Part shown: positions 28,555 to 38,001 of the stretch, one piece after another
Layout of the letters: each line of letters opens with the position of its first letter
How positions within the stretch are numbered: the first letter of the stretch is position 1
NCBI RefSeq assembly: GCF_001435815.1
Contig: NZ_AZFV01000010.1
Location: 33,687-97,686, forward strand
Origin: Companilactobacillus nantensis DSM 16982
GTDB taxonomy: Bacteria; Bacillota; Bacilli; Lactobacillales; Lactobacillaceae
Direction of reading: 5' to 3'
DNA length: 64,000 nucleotides
Notes under the pieces: model-generated
What the model was told of the DNA's origin: nothing
The model's database searches: none
What the model saw: only the letters and a program-made list of their open reading frames with translations
Program-made: the position numbers and the translations under genes

Positions 28555-29488
28555 GACTTCGACAACTGACGTTGTTTCCGAGAAGAAAGCTGCAACGACA
28601 CAACGCCATGGATTCCGCTTAAATGCGAAAGATAACTACTATGCTTCAATCTTTTTAGGTCCATCATTGTTAGTTCTAGGTTTGTTCGTTTTTTATCCAA
28701 TGCTTAAAACACTTTATATCAGTCTCTTTTTAACTAACACATTAGGTAAAACAACCGTTTATGTCGGACTAAGTAATTATGCAAAATTGATTTCTTCACC
28801 TGATTTTATTTCTAGCATGGGTGTGACGTTATTCTATGTTGCGGCTGTGACTGTTTTGACAGTCGGACTAGGGTTATTACTTGCTAATTTGGCTAGTCAA
28901 AAACTACCAGGGATTGGTATTTTCAGAACGCTATATTCAGTGACAATGGGTGTATCAGTTTCCGTAGCCGCTATTTTCTGGCTTTTCATTTTCAATCCCT
29001 CAACTGGATTCTTTGCTTTACTAAGCAATGCTTTGAACTTACCAGTTGTAAATTGGTTGACTAATCCAACTAGCGCTATGTGGGCCGTTATTATTACGAC
29101 TGTTTGGATGAATCTAGGCTTCACATTCTTGATTTTACTAGGTGCTATTCAATCAGTTCCTAACACATTATATGAAGCTGCTGACGTTGAAGGAGCTTCA
29201 CCTAGATTCCAATTTTTCAATATTACTATTCCAATGATTTCACCAACACTATTTTTTGTTTCAACAATTACGATTATTGGTTCATTCAAGAGTTTTGGTT
29301 TGATCGATTTGATTACTAAGGGTGGCCCAACTAACGCTACTAACATGCTAGTTTACCGCATTTATAAAGATGCCTTTTATAGTGGAAACTATGCTAAATC
29401 TAGTGCAGAAGCGATTATTTTGACGATTATTATTGCCTTCTTCACATTGCTTCAATTTAAATTCTTAGAAAAGAAGGTGAATTACTAA
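28547..29488 (+). CDS. ugpA: ABC importer permease, UgpA type
   Basis: A 313-residue membrane protein with about six helices and the EAA loop (YEAADVEGASPRFQFFNITIP). It pairs with the next permease. The frame is open further upstream, but ATG 28547 has GCGGAGG about 10 bp before it and overlaps the ATPase gene by 8 bp, which is normal in such operons. Confidence 0.85.
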   Translation: MLKTSTTDVVSEKKAATTQRHGFRLNAKDNYYASIFLGPSLLVLGLFVFYPMLKTLYISLFLTNTLGKTTVYVGLSNYAKLISSPDFISSMGVTLFYVAAVTVLTVGLGLLLANLASQKLPGIGIFRTLYSVTMGVSVSVAAIFWLFIFNPSTGFFALLSNALNLPVVNWLTNPTSAMWAVIITTVWMNLGFTFLILLGAIQSVPNTLYEAADVEGASPRFQFFNITIPMISPTLFFVSTITIIGSFKSFGLIDLITKGGPTNATNMLVYRIYKDAFYSGNYAKSSAEAIILTIIIAFFTLLQFKFLEKKVNY

Positions 29489-30315
29489 TGGAATTAGATG
29501 AACGTGCTGTTTTAAAACGTGTTTTTAATTATATGATTTTGATTCTATTAGCAGTCGTGATCCTAGCACCATTCTTTATCGGAATTTGGACTAGCTTTTT
29601 GCCAACAATGGATATCGCTAAGGGTAATCTTTTTGGAACTAATGTTTCTTTAGATAATTATGTAGCGGCATTTACAAGAACACCGATTTTACGTTACTTG
29701 GCTAATACAGTAGTAATTGCAACTATTACCATGTTTGCTCAATTACTTTTCTGTTCAATGAGTGCGTATGCTTTTGTCTTTCTCAAGTTCAGATTTAGAA
29801 AAACCTTCTTCACATTACTTCTTATAACAATGATGCTTCCGTTTGAAGCAGAAATTATTCCTAACTTTGCGACTGTAAAACAAATGGGCTTGTTAGATAA
29901 TTATGCAGCTTTGATTATTCCATTCTTAACATCTGCTTTTGGGACATTCATGTTGCGTCAATCATTCTTGCAGACACCAGCGGAATTGAAGGAAGCTTCA
30001 GATATCGAAGGCTTGAATCATTTCCAATTTTACTGGCATATCGTTTTACCATACAACAAGATTAGTATGATTACTTTAGGTGCTTATAGTTTCTTAGGTG
30101 CTTGGAATCAATACCTCTGGCCAATGTTGACAACATTCAGTAATAATTCACGTGTAATTCAAAATGGTTTGAAGCAATTACAATCTGAAGAAACGTTCAA
30201 TGACTGGGGTATGATTCAAGCTAGTGCCGCTATTATCGTGATTCCAACGATTATCGTACTCTTCATTGGTCAACATTACTTCAAGTCGGGGATGAATGAG
30301 GGGGCTGTCAAATAA
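29488..30315 (+). CDS. ugpE: ABC importer permease, UgpE type
   Basis: A 275-residue partner permease with six helices and an EAA loop (KEASDIEGLNHFQFYWHIVLP). The start overlaps the preceding stop by one base, so translation is coupled. Confidence 0.85.
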   Translation: MELDERAVLKRVFNYMILILLAVVILAPFFIGIWTSFLPTMDIAKGNLFGTNVSLDNYVAAFTRTPILRYLANTVVIATITMFAQLLFCSMSAYAFVFLKFRFRKTFFTLLLITMMLPFEAEIIPNFATVKQMGLLDNYAALIIPFLTSAFGTFMLRQSFLQTPAELKEASDIEGLNHFQFYWHIVLPYNKISMITLGAYSFLGAWNQYLWPMLTTFSNNSRVIQNGLKQLQSEETFNDWGMIQASAAIIVIPTIIVLFIGQHYFKSGMNEGAVK

Positions 30316-31667
30316 TGGCTAAATATAAAAAGTTAACTTTGCCACTGATTTTAATTTTAGGAATTGTCCTAGTTGCCATCTTTGGTAAAGCTATTTCAGC
30401 TAAGTCAGCTACCAATGATAATCGAACAGAAGTTGTCTTCTGGCACGAAATGGGTGGTCCTTCTGAACAAGCTTTGGAAAAAGTTGTTGATGGCTTCAAC
30501 AAGTCACAAATAAAATACAAAGTAGTTCCTAAGTATCAAGGTTCTTATGATGAAGCAATTCAAAAGATTCTTCAAACACATAACACAAGTACTTCACCAG
30601 CTGTTTTCCAAGCGTTCGATATTTCAACAGCTCAAATGTTACACAGTGGGTACACAACACCTGTGCAAGACTTTATTGATGAAGATCATTACGACGTAAG
30701 TAAAATTTCATCAGTTGCTCGTGCTTTCTATGCCAATGATGGTAAGCAACAAGCAATGCCATTCAATACTTCTCAACCAGTCTTGTATTACAATGCTTCG
30801 TTGTTGAAGAAGTATGGTATTACACCACCACCAGTTTCACCTTCATATAGTGACATTACTCGTGTTGCCAAAGAATTATACGAGAAGTCAGGTCACAAAA
30901 CTAAAGGTATGACTGTTCAAGTTTATGGTTGGTTTATGGAACAAGCTTTAGCTAATGCAAATCGCCAAATTGCTAACAACAACGACGGACACACAGGTAA
31001 TCCAACTAAAGTTAATATTGATAACCCTGATACTGTTGAATTCTTGAAGTGGATCAAAGAAAACATCAAGGCTGATGATTTTATCGACTATGGTTCTGGT
31101 GCTAGTGCCGGAGCTAACCAAACTGCTGGTTTCTTATCAGATAAGGTTGGTATCTTTATTCAATCTTCAGCAAGTATCGGTCAATTAAGCAAGAACAATA
31201 AGAATGAACTAGGTATCACTTACTTCCCACATCCTGATGGCAAAAAGGCTAACGGTGTGGCAATTGGTGGGGCAGCTCTTTGGATCTCAAACGATAAGCC
31301 AAAGAATGTTCAACGTGGTGCCTTCGAATTCATTAAGTATACTTTGAAGCCAGAAGTTCAAGCTGAATGGCAAAAAGCAACTGGATACTTAGCACTTAAT
31401 AAAGATTCTCAAAAAACATCTACCCTAAAGGATTTATATGCCAAGAATCCTGCGTCAAAAGTTCCAGGTGAACAATTAGCTAATGCCAAAGCTAACTTCG
31501 CCAACTCTGGTATTTTGATGGAAGGGATGCAATTAGCTCGTCAATTAGAAGAAGTTGCAATGGAAACTGTTTATAACGGTGGCGATATTAATTCAGCATT
31601 AAAGACTGCTGACAGAAGTATCAACGAAAACTTAACTCAATTGAACAAGGCTAACGGTTATAAGTAA
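30315..31667 (+). CDS. ugpB: Extracellular solute-binding protein, UgpB-like
   Basis: A 450-residue binding protein. After an N-terminal hydrophobic segment (residues 9-27) it reads VVFWHEMGGPSEQAL, then YKVVPKYQGSYDEAIQ and PAVFQAFDISTAQML, matching the glycerol-3-phosphate-binding UgpB line. No lipobox cysteine occurs in the first 60 residues, although Gram-positive binding proteins are normally lipoproteins. It may stay anchored by the uncleaved helix, or be released. The order ATPase, two permeases, binding protein, in one operon, is complete. The ligand could also be another phosphodiester or a sugar. Confidence 0.85.
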   Translation: MAKYKKLTLPLILILGIVLVAIFGKAISAKSATNDNRTEVVFWHEMGGPSEQALEKVVDGFNKSQIKYKVVPKYQGSYDEAIQKILQTHNTSTSPAVFQAFDISTAQMLHSGYTTPVQDFIDEDHYDVSKISSVARAFYANDGKQQAMPFNTSQPVLYYNASLLKKYGITPPPVSPSYSDITRVAKELYEKSGHKTKGMTVQVYGWFMEQALANANRQIANNNDGHTGNPTKVNIDNPDTVEFLKWIKENIKADDFIDYGSGASAGANQTAGFLSDKVGIFIQSSASIGQLSKNNKNELGITYFPHPDGKKANGVAIGGAALWISNDKPKNVQRGAFEFIKYTLKPEVQAEWQKATGYLALNKDSQKTSTLKDLYAKNPASKVPGEQLANAKANFANSGILMEGMQLARQLEEVAMETVYNGGDINSALKTADRSINENLTQLNKANGYK

Positions 31668-31670
31668 AAG

Positions 31671-31708
31671 AAAAAATCATTCCTCCTAATCGGAAGAATG
31701 ATTTTTTT
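31671..31708. terminator. Bidirectional terminator between ugp operon and EamA gene
   Basis: AAAAATCATTC paired with GAATGATTTTT, flanked by A and T runs. The stop codon of the minus-strand gene (31686) is in the loop. Confidence 0.85.
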
Positions 31709-32612
31709 GATACCGTCGTAAATTGAATAAGTTGGGCGGTAAAGCTTGTAAGAAAGTGATTCCTAAAATTAATAGTGCACCTGCAATTTCAGCACCACTG
31801 ACATGTGTTTTTAAAACGGTAACGGCTAAAACAGTCGCTGTTAATGGCTCAAAGGCACTCAACATCCCAGTTGTAGCTGGTGTTAAATAGTTGAGGCTTT
31901 GTAAATAGAATAGGTATGAAAACATGGTACCGCCAGTAACGATGAAAATAATGCATATCCAAGCAGTGCCAGTTAAGTGTGGCATGTGTGATAAATCAGC
32001 AAATGGTGCGAAGACGATACCACCTAGTAACATAGACCAACCAGTAACGATTCGAGCGTCAAAACGTTTCAACAATTCTCGTGGCAATAAAGTATATGAA
32101 GCCTGACTAATACCAGCACCCACACCCCATAAAACGGCTGCAGGGGACAACATCAATTGATTAATGTGTCCGTGGGTAACTAAGAGAAAAGTGCCTAGAA
32201 TCGCTAGAAAGATGGAAATGATATCAATTCGGCGTGGCATCTGTAGTTTTCGCAGTGAAATATACAAAATGATGAATAATGGTCCTAAAAATTGTAAAAC
32301 GGTTGCTGTTGGTGCGTTGCCGTATTTAATCGCCATAAAGTAGGTGTATTGAGCTGGCAACATTCCTAATAAGCCGAATGCTAATAATTGCACGACATAG
32401 CGTGGTTTTTTCAAAATAGCGAAAAGTTCTTTAGAATCGACAAAATAGCACCAAATGACGAGCATCAAACCGGCAAAAATCAAACGGATACCAACGATCC
32501 ATTGAGTGGGGATGCTCTCTTGGGTAAATAAATACTGTGCGATACTGCCGGAAAATCCCCAAAGAACAGGACCGGCAATCGCATAAAAGAATCCCTTTTG
32601 TTTATCAGTCAT
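31686..32612 (-). CDS. EamA/DMT family transporter
   Basis: A 308-residue membrane protein with two EamA repeats of five helices each (10 in all). It probably exports a metabolite or an amino acid; the substrate is unknown. The first repeat starts at AIAGPVLWGFSGSIAQYLF. A GGGGG site precedes the ATG. It shares the 107-bp intergenic region with the divergent ABC exporter. Confidence 0.88.
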   Translation of the reverse strand: MTDKQKGFFYAIAGPVLWGFSGSIAQYLFTQESIPTQWIVGIRLIFAGLMLVIWCYFVDSKELFAILKKPRYVVQLLAFGLLGMLPAQYTYFMAIKYGNAPTATVLQFLGPLFIILYISLRKLQMPRRIDIISIFLAILGTFLLVTHGHINQLMLSPAAVLWGVGAGISQASYTLLPRELLKRFDARIVTGWSMLLGGIVFAPFADLSHMPHLTGTAWICIIFIVTGGTMFSYLFYLQSLNYLTPATTGMLSAFEPLTATVLAVTVLKTHVSGAEIAGALLILGITFLQALPPNLFNLRRYQKNHSSD

Positions 32613-32688
32613 GAAAATCCCCCTAAAACATGTTAAATCTCATGCTAACACTGATGATATCATGCAAGCAAAAAAATATTGTATCCTG

Positions 32689-32694
32689 TATAAT
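32689..32694 (+). promoter_or_regulatory. -10 of the Nat-like ABC exporter
   Basis: TATAAT, 25 bp before the ATG, with a poor -35. The leader holds an AGGGGG site. Confidence 0.45.
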
Positions 32695-32719
32695 TTGCCC
32701 TATATAGGGGGATACACAT

Positions 32720-33616
32720 ATGCTCAAAATCCAAGATATTAGCAAGGATTTCGGATCATTAAAGGCATTGAATGATGTCTCATTTGATGTAGCAGATGGT
32801 CAAATCCTTGGTTTGATTGGTCAAAATGGGGCCGGAAAATCGACGACTTTTCATAGCATTTTGAACTTCCTGAATTACCAAGGAACCATTACTTGGAACA
32901 ATCAGCCGATAACTGAAACTGCTTTTGACGAAATTGGTTATTTGCCAGAAGAACGTAGTTTGATGCCTAAGTTGACGATTGAACAGCAAATTATTTATTT
33001 AGCACGTTTGAAAAATAAATCCGCGAAAGAGATTAAACCGCAGATTGATGACTGGCTCCAACGTTTTGCCGTCAAAGGAAATAAAAAAGATAAGATCAAA
33101 GACTTATCAAAAGGTAATCAACAAAAGGTGCAGTTGATTTGCACATTGATCCATCATCCCAAGTTGATTATTCTCGATGAGCCATTCAGTGGCTTGGACC
33201 CTGTCAACGCTGACCTTTTAAAGCAAGCAATAATAACAGCAAAAGAACAAGGAGCCGCCATTATCTTCTCGAGTCACGATATGGAAAATGTGGAAGAAAT
33301 TTGTGACAAACTCGTTATGTTACGAAATGGACAAGTTATTTTGAATGGAACTGTTCGCGAAGTCCGGCAGTCATTTGGTAAAACAAGAATCTTAGTTACG
33401 ACTGACTGGGATAAGGAACAACTATTGAACTTACCGCACGTTATCCAAGTAGATTGTCATGAAGAAAAACGGTTCGTACTGACATTGGATGATGAAACAG
33501 CAGGACCAGCAATTTTTGACGAACTGACTCAAGGAAAATATATCGAAGAATTCAGTCAACAGCCACCAACACTAGATGAGATTTTCCGTTTGAAAGCAGG
33601 TGAACGCCATGAATAA
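32720..33616 (+). CDS. ABC transporter ATPase (NatA/YhaQ type)
   Basis: A 298-residue ATPase: Walker A GQNGAGKST, signature LSKGNQQKVQLI, Walker B LIILDEPFSGLD, then a C-terminal domain typical of the DUF4162 Nat/Yha-type exporters. It energises the ABC-2 permease encoded next, which overlaps its 3' end. Sodium or drug export is a family guess only. Confidence 0.9.
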   Translation: MLKIQDISKDFGSLKALNDVSFDVADGQILGLIGQNGAGKSTTFHSILNFLNYQGTITWNNQPITETAFDEIGYLPEERSLMPKLTIEQQIIYLARLKNKSAKEIKPQIDDWLQRFAVKGNKKDKIKDLSKGNQQKVQLICTLIHHPKLIILDEPFSGLDPVNADLLKQAIITAKEQGAAIIFSSHDMENVEEICDKLVMLRNGQVILNGTVREVRQSFGKTRILVTTDWDKEQLLNLPHVIQVDCHEEKRFVLTLDDETAGPAIFDELTQGKYIEEFSQQPPTLDEIFRLKAGERHE

Positions 33617-34832
33617 ATTATGGATTGTGACAATGGAAACTTTTTTGCGGCAAGTGAAGTCATGGAGTTTCGTGATGCTTATCTTAGGACCGTTTATTAT
33701 GTTCGGCATTACGATTGGAGCAGGGTATATTGGTGCTAGTAGTGGCGCTGGGTCTGATCAGATTGCTGTGATTAGTCAGCAACTGGCATTGAGAAAGAGC
33801 TTTATCAAGAGTGATAAAGACGATGTTGATAAGTCAGTAACCGATAAAAAGATAGCCGTTAAAAAAATGGACAAAAATAAACTGGCCGGTTATCTTGAGT
33901 TAAAAATAACTGAAGGTAAAGTTAGTGGTCATTATTATGGAACAAGTTCATTAAGTTCAGGTATGAAATCACGAATCAATAATTATTTAATGCAGACGCA
34001 GCAGCAAATTAACGTCACTAGTGCCCAACTAACAACTAGTCAAATGCAAGCTTTGCAACAACAGCCAACTCTGAAAGAATCAATTAAAAAGAAGACTGGA
34101 ACAGCCAATTTAGCTAAAATTATTTCCTTCTGGATCACGGTCATTATGGTCTATATGATTCTCAATACATATACTTCGATTACCGCTCAAGAAATTGCCT
34201 CTGAAAAGGGTACAAAGATTATGGAAATCATTTTCTCCAGTACCACAGCTGTGAAATATTTCTTAGGTAAAATTTTTGGAGTATTGCTAGTGATTTTGGC
34301 ACAGGTATTGGTCTATCTTGTCGGAGGTTGGGGTGCGTACATTTTTGCTCAAAACTCATCCTTGACTAAAGGCTTCCTTACCCAGTACCATGCGTTGATC
34401 GCATCAGTATTGAAAAATCTGCTGAGTGTCAATTTGATTTATCTACTGCTGGGAGTAATTATTTATACAATTTTAGCTGCCTTTTCTGGAGCTTTAGTGG
34501 CAAAAGCAGAGGATGCAGCCAAAGCAGCACAACCAGTTATCATGTTGAACTTAGCCGCGTTCTTTATCACGTTCCCATTCCAAAATAATTTGGATTCTAT
34601 TTTAGTAAAAATTTTGTCGTATGTACCATTTTTCTCATCGTATTTCATGCCATTACGAATCATCAATAACGACGCATCAGGCTTAGAAATAGGCTTGTCA
34701 TTAGTTATTTTGTTCGTAAGTATCGTGGGATTAGCCGCATATATTGGCAAGATTTATCAAGGATTGATGTTGCAGACAGATGACTCTAGTTTCTGGAAGA
34801 GATTCCGTCGTGGTTTGTCATATAACAAGTAG
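33609..34832 (+). CDS. ABC-2 type permease (NatB/YhaP type)
   Basis: A 407-residue permease: one N-terminal helix, an extracellular domain (about 45-170), then five or six helices (about 170-385). The segment YTSITAQEIASEKGTKIMEIIFSS is the conserved ABC-2 cytoplasmic loop region. GTG 33600 is possible, but ATG 33609 follows AGGTG properly. The gene overlaps the ATPase by 8 bp. Confidence 0.88.
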   Translation: MNKLWIVTMETFLRQVKSWSFVMLILGPFIMFGITIGAGYIGASSGAGSDQIAVISQQLALRKSFIKSDKDDVDKSVTDKKIAVKKMDKNKLAGYLELKITEGKVSGHYYGTSSLSSGMKSRINNYLMQTQQQINVTSAQLTTSQMQALQQQPTLKESIKKKTGTANLAKIISFWITVIMVYMILNTYTSITAQEIASEKGTKIMEIIFSSTTAVKYFLGKIFGVLLVILAQVLVYLVGGWGAYIFAQNSSLTKGFLTQYHALIASVLKNLLSVNLIYLLLGVIIYTILAAFSGALVAKAEDAAKAAQPVIMLNLAAFFITFPFQNNLDSILVKILSYVPFFSSYFMPLRIINNDASGLEIGLSLVILFVSIVGLAAYIGKIYQGLMLQTDDSSFWKRFRRGLSYNK

Positions 34833-34870
34833 AAAAATACGACTACCAGATGTCTTTAATAGTAAAAAAT

Positions 34871-34917
34871 AAATACCGCTATATTTACATATCAAATTGT
34901 AAGTATAGTGGTATTTT
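34871..34917 (+). terminator. Terminator of the Nat-like operon
   Basis: AAATACCGCTATA paired with TATAGTGGTATTT and extended inward by a TTACA / TGTAA pair, then T residues. Confidence 0.85.
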
Positions 34918-34932
34918 TTAGACAAAACGTCT

Positions 34933-34947
34933 ATAAAAGCGTTTTCT
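34933..34947 (+). promoter_or_regulatory. Cre-like site before the GH84 gene
   Basis: ATAAAAGCGTTTTCT fits the cre consensus WTGNAANCGNWNNCW with one mismatch (A for G at position 3). It lies 42 bp before the start codon, consistent with catabolite repression of a glycosidase. Confidence 0.6.
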
Positions 34948-34976
34948 TTCCCTGTATACTCCAAATATACAGGGAA
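34948..34976 (+). promoter_or_regulatory. Inverted repeat overlapping the GH84 ribosome binding site
   Basis: CCCTGTATA-CTCCAAA-TATACAGGG (perfect 9-bp arms, 34950-34974), extendable by TT/AA. The right arm runs into GGGAAGGGG, the ribosome binding site. It contains a TATACT -10-like box. It may be a repressor operator over the start region or an RNA hairpin that hides the ribosome binding site. Confidence 0.6.
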
Positions 34977-34988
34977 GGGGTATTAAAT

Positions 34989-37919
34989 ATGTCTGCAAAA
35001 CAGAATCAACATCATGGTTTCAAAAGTAGTCAAAAATTATTTTTATTCGGTGTGACAACTTTCGGTGCAATGCTAGCTTTCATTAGTTCGCCAACTTTGG
35101 TTCACGCTAATGAGACGGATAGTTCGGTTCCAACGAGTAAATCGGAAGATAATGTAAATATTTCTAATGATAATACTGATTTGGCTCCACAAGTTCCAGA
35201 TGATTCTATTGATAAAGAAACAAGTGAGACTGCAACAGACAATTCAATAAATTCCAACAGCAATAATAATGTCAGCGCCTACTATACGGTTAAGTTGGCT
35301 TCAGATACATCCCAAGATAAAATAGTGGCTAAACCAAAGGTCCAGCCAGTCGCTACGAAAACTGAAAAAAATACCACAACAACGATTGGAAATTCGGTTG
35401 AAGATACGCAAACTTATCAAGCCGTTCAAAAGGTTAATGAAAAAATGAATTCCGAACAAGTTAATGTCGAGCAAGCTTATTTTGGATTATCAGGGGACAA
35501 GGTAGTTGATCAACAATTAACCAATCTAGATTCAACGACAGCCGCAAAATTAAATGACGATGGTTATTTAATAAAAAGTGGCGTCGTTAATAATAAGAGA
35601 ACTTTGGTAGTTCAAGGTAAGGATTCTACAGGCTTATTTTATGCGATTAATCATTTAAATAATTTAATTGATCAAAAAGCCGATTTAGCTAAAGTTAATA
35701 TTTCTGAATCGCCCCAAATGTCCATCCGCGGGGTAATTGAAGGATTTTATGGGGAACCTTGGTCACAACAAGCTCGAAAAGACCTCTTTCAGTTCATGGG
35801 TAATCATAAAATGAATGTTTATATTTATTCTCCTAAAGATGATGATTACTTGCGGAAGAATTGGAAAGATTTATACCCACAAGATAAATTAGATCAAATT
35901 AAAGATTTAATTGAAGCTGCTAAGAAGAATCACGTCCAATTCGTTTATACATTATCGCCTGGAAATGATATTACATACTCTAGTAAAGCAGACTTTGACA
36001 AGACGGTCGCAAAATTAGACCAGTTGAGATCAATTGGAGTGACACAGTTTTATATAGCTTTGGACGATATTCCTCTGGGGATGACTGATGCGGATGCCGC
36101 TATATTCAAAAATCATCCAACAACTAATTATCCAAATAATCCTTGGTCAGGTTTAGCCGATGCCCAAGCTTTTTATGTCAACAAGGTTCAACGTGATTAT
36201 GTGAAGAAAAACAAATTGCCTGATTTATGGTTAGTGCCAACTAATTACAATGGTTCTAAGCAAGATCCATTTAAAGAAGCTCAAGGTGAAGCTCTGGATA
36301 AAGATATTCGTTTGCAATGGACGGGTGAAGGTGTTTTCTCTGGTGATATTACTAAAGAATCAGTTGAGCAAGCTAAGAAGACTTATCATACCAATCATAT
36401 TTTCATTTGGGATAATTTCCCAGTTAATGATTCTGATCAAGATCGTCTATACCTCAATCCTCTTAAAGGTAGAAGTAAGAACCTTTATCAAGTTATGGAT
36501 GGTTTTACGAGTAATCCGATGGTTCAGTCATATGCTTCTTGGTTCGGTTTATCTGGTTACGGTGATTACATGTGGAATGCCAATACTTATAATCCGGATG
36601 CTAACTTACAAGCAACAATTCGTGAATTAGCAGGGGATGACCCTGAGGCTATCACGGCTTTACAACAGTTTGTTGATTTAAATCAATATTGGGATTACGC
36701 AACTGATGCTAATAAAGTAAATGCACCGATTTTATCCAGTTTTATTAATAATTTTGAAAAAGCAGAATATGGCACTGCCGAATATCAAAATGCCAAGGAT
36801 AAACTGCTTGAGCGATTGAATATTATTGTTGCTCTGCCCACTACCTTGAAGAATATGAAGACAAGTGGTTTTTACAACGATTCACTGCCTTGGATTAATG
36901 CTGCCAGTCATTGGGGCAAGGCTATGATAGCAAGCGTCGATATTTTGGATAGCATCAAGAGTGGTCAGACTGATAGTTTAGGGACTAACTTTGATACATT
37001 GAATAATGAGGTTAAATTAGCCAATGTAAAATCTTTGCCGGACAATCGAACTGGAGAACCTGACTTAGTTATCACACCGTCGGTTGGTGATGGAGTTTTC
37101 CAAAACTTTGTTGAAAAAGCTAATCAGGCAATTAACGAATTCCTTGGCACACAACCATTGTTAACGACAAGTAGACAGATTTCGAGTGAGGCGACAACTG
37201 ATATTCCACAAAATGGTGATTATGCACCAGCAAATATGAATGATAATAATCTTGATACAAAATTTTGGAGTAATCGTAGTATTAAAAAGGGCGATACAAT
37301 TACTGTCGATTTGAAAGAAAGTCAAGACATTCAACGGATTAATTTACACCAAGGTTCAGCGGATGATGTAACATCAGGAGATATTTTTAAAACAGCGACA
37401 ATTTATGCCAGTAATTCAGTTGATGGAAGTGATAAAGTAGCTATTGGCGAAGTAACACCAACAGGTGATTATCAATTAGATTTGAATCAACCGATGAAAG
37501 CACGTTATATTTTTGTAACAGCAACTAGTGATTCAGATAATTGGCTTCAAGTTAGAAATATTTCAGTATTCGGAAAGACTGGTTTAAATATTGAAAATAT
37601 CAAATCTTCCGACAGCGCCAAAGCAATGTTTGATGGCACGGTACAAACTGGTTATGAAGGTAAGTTAAATAATAATCAAGCAACAGGTGTAATTGAACAA
37701 ACATTTGATAGTAGGGCAGTAAATACTGTTTATTTAGCTGGTAAAGTAAATGGAACCATTTTTGCCCATACAAATGGTAAATGGCAAGAGTTAGGACGTG
37801 TTGGGAGTAAACAATCATTAACGACATTAAAAGTTAACCATGAAGCAATTGATGGCATTAAGTTGGTTATTGATAGTAGTGCCTCCGATTTCGTAATTAA
37901 TGAATTTGGAATAAATTAA
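34989..37919 (+). CDS. Secreted GH84 beta-N-acetylglucosaminidase
   Basis: A 976-residue exported enzyme that removes terminal N-acetylglucosamine from glycans (NagJ/hyaluronidase family). Residues 1-42 form a signal peptide (hydrophobic core, cut near VHANE). A Ser/Asn/Asp-rich region follows. A GH20/84 N-terminal beta/alpha domain (about 130-225) precedes the GH84 barrel (about 240-540), which carries RGVIEGFYGEPWS and the catalytic Asp pair in YIALDDIP. A helical region and an F5/8-type C (CBM32-like) domain (about 735-860) follow, then a shorter tail. There is no LPXTG or SLAP module, so it is probably released. ATG 34989 is chosen for its GGGAAGGGG site and signal peptide. Confidence 0.92.
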   Translation: MSAKQNQHHGFKSSQKLFLFGVTTFGAMLAFISSPTLVHANETDSSVPTSKSEDNVNISNDNTDLAPQVPDDSIDKETSETATDNSINSNSNNNVSAYYTVKLASDTSQDKIVAKPKVQPVATKTEKNTTTTIGNSVEDTQTYQAVQKVNEKMNSEQVNVEQAYFGLSGDKVVDQQLTNLDSTTAAKLNDDGYLIKSGVVNNKRTLVVQGKDSTGLFYAINHLNNLIDQKADLAKVNISESPQMSIRGVIEGFYGEPWSQQARKDLFQFMGNHKMNVYIYSPKDDDYLRKNWKDLYPQDKLDQIKDLIEAAKKNHVQFVYTLSPGNDITYSSKADFDKTVAKLDQLRSIGVTQFYIALDDIPLGMTDADAAIFKNHPTTNYPNNPWSGLADAQAFYVNKVQRDYVKKNKLPDLWLVPTNYNGSKQDPFKEAQGEALDKDIRLQWTGEGVFSGDITKESVEQAKKTYHTNHIFIWDNFPVNDSDQDRLYLNPLKGRSKNLYQVMDGFTSNPMVQSYASWFGLSGYGDYMWNANTYNPDANLQATIRELAGDDPEAITALQQFVDLNQYWDYATDANKVNAPILSSFINNFEKAEYGTAEYQNAKDKLLERLNIIVALPTTLKNMKTSGFYNDSLPWINAASHWGKAMIASVDILDSIKSGQTDSLGTNFDTLNNEVKLANVKSLPDNRTGEPDLVITPSVGDGVFQNFVEKANQAINEFLGTQPLLTTSRQISSEATTDIPQNGDYAPANMNDNNLDTKFWSNRSIKKGDTITVDLKESQDIQRINLHQGSADDVTSGDIFKTATIYASNSVDGSDKVAIGEVTPTGDYQLDLNQPMKARYIFVTATSDSDNWLQVRNISVFGKTGLNIENIKSSDSAKAMFDGTVQTGYEGKLNNNQATGVIEQTFDSRAVNTVYLAGKVNGTIFAHTNGKWQELGRVGSKQSLTTLKVNHEAIDGIKLVIDSSASDFVINEFGIN

Positions 37920-37953
37920 TATTTAGAGAAAAAATATTGCCAAATAGCAAATA

Positions 37954-37991
37954 AAAAGGCGGTCCACTTTTAATTAAGTAGACCGTCTTTG
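37954..37991. terminator. Bidirectional terminator between GH84 and glpF
   Basis: AAAGGCGGTCCACTT paired with AAGTAGACCGTCTTT, with A/T runs on both sides, between two convergent genes. Confidence 0.85.
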
Positions 37992-38001
37992 ATTTTATTA
38001 T

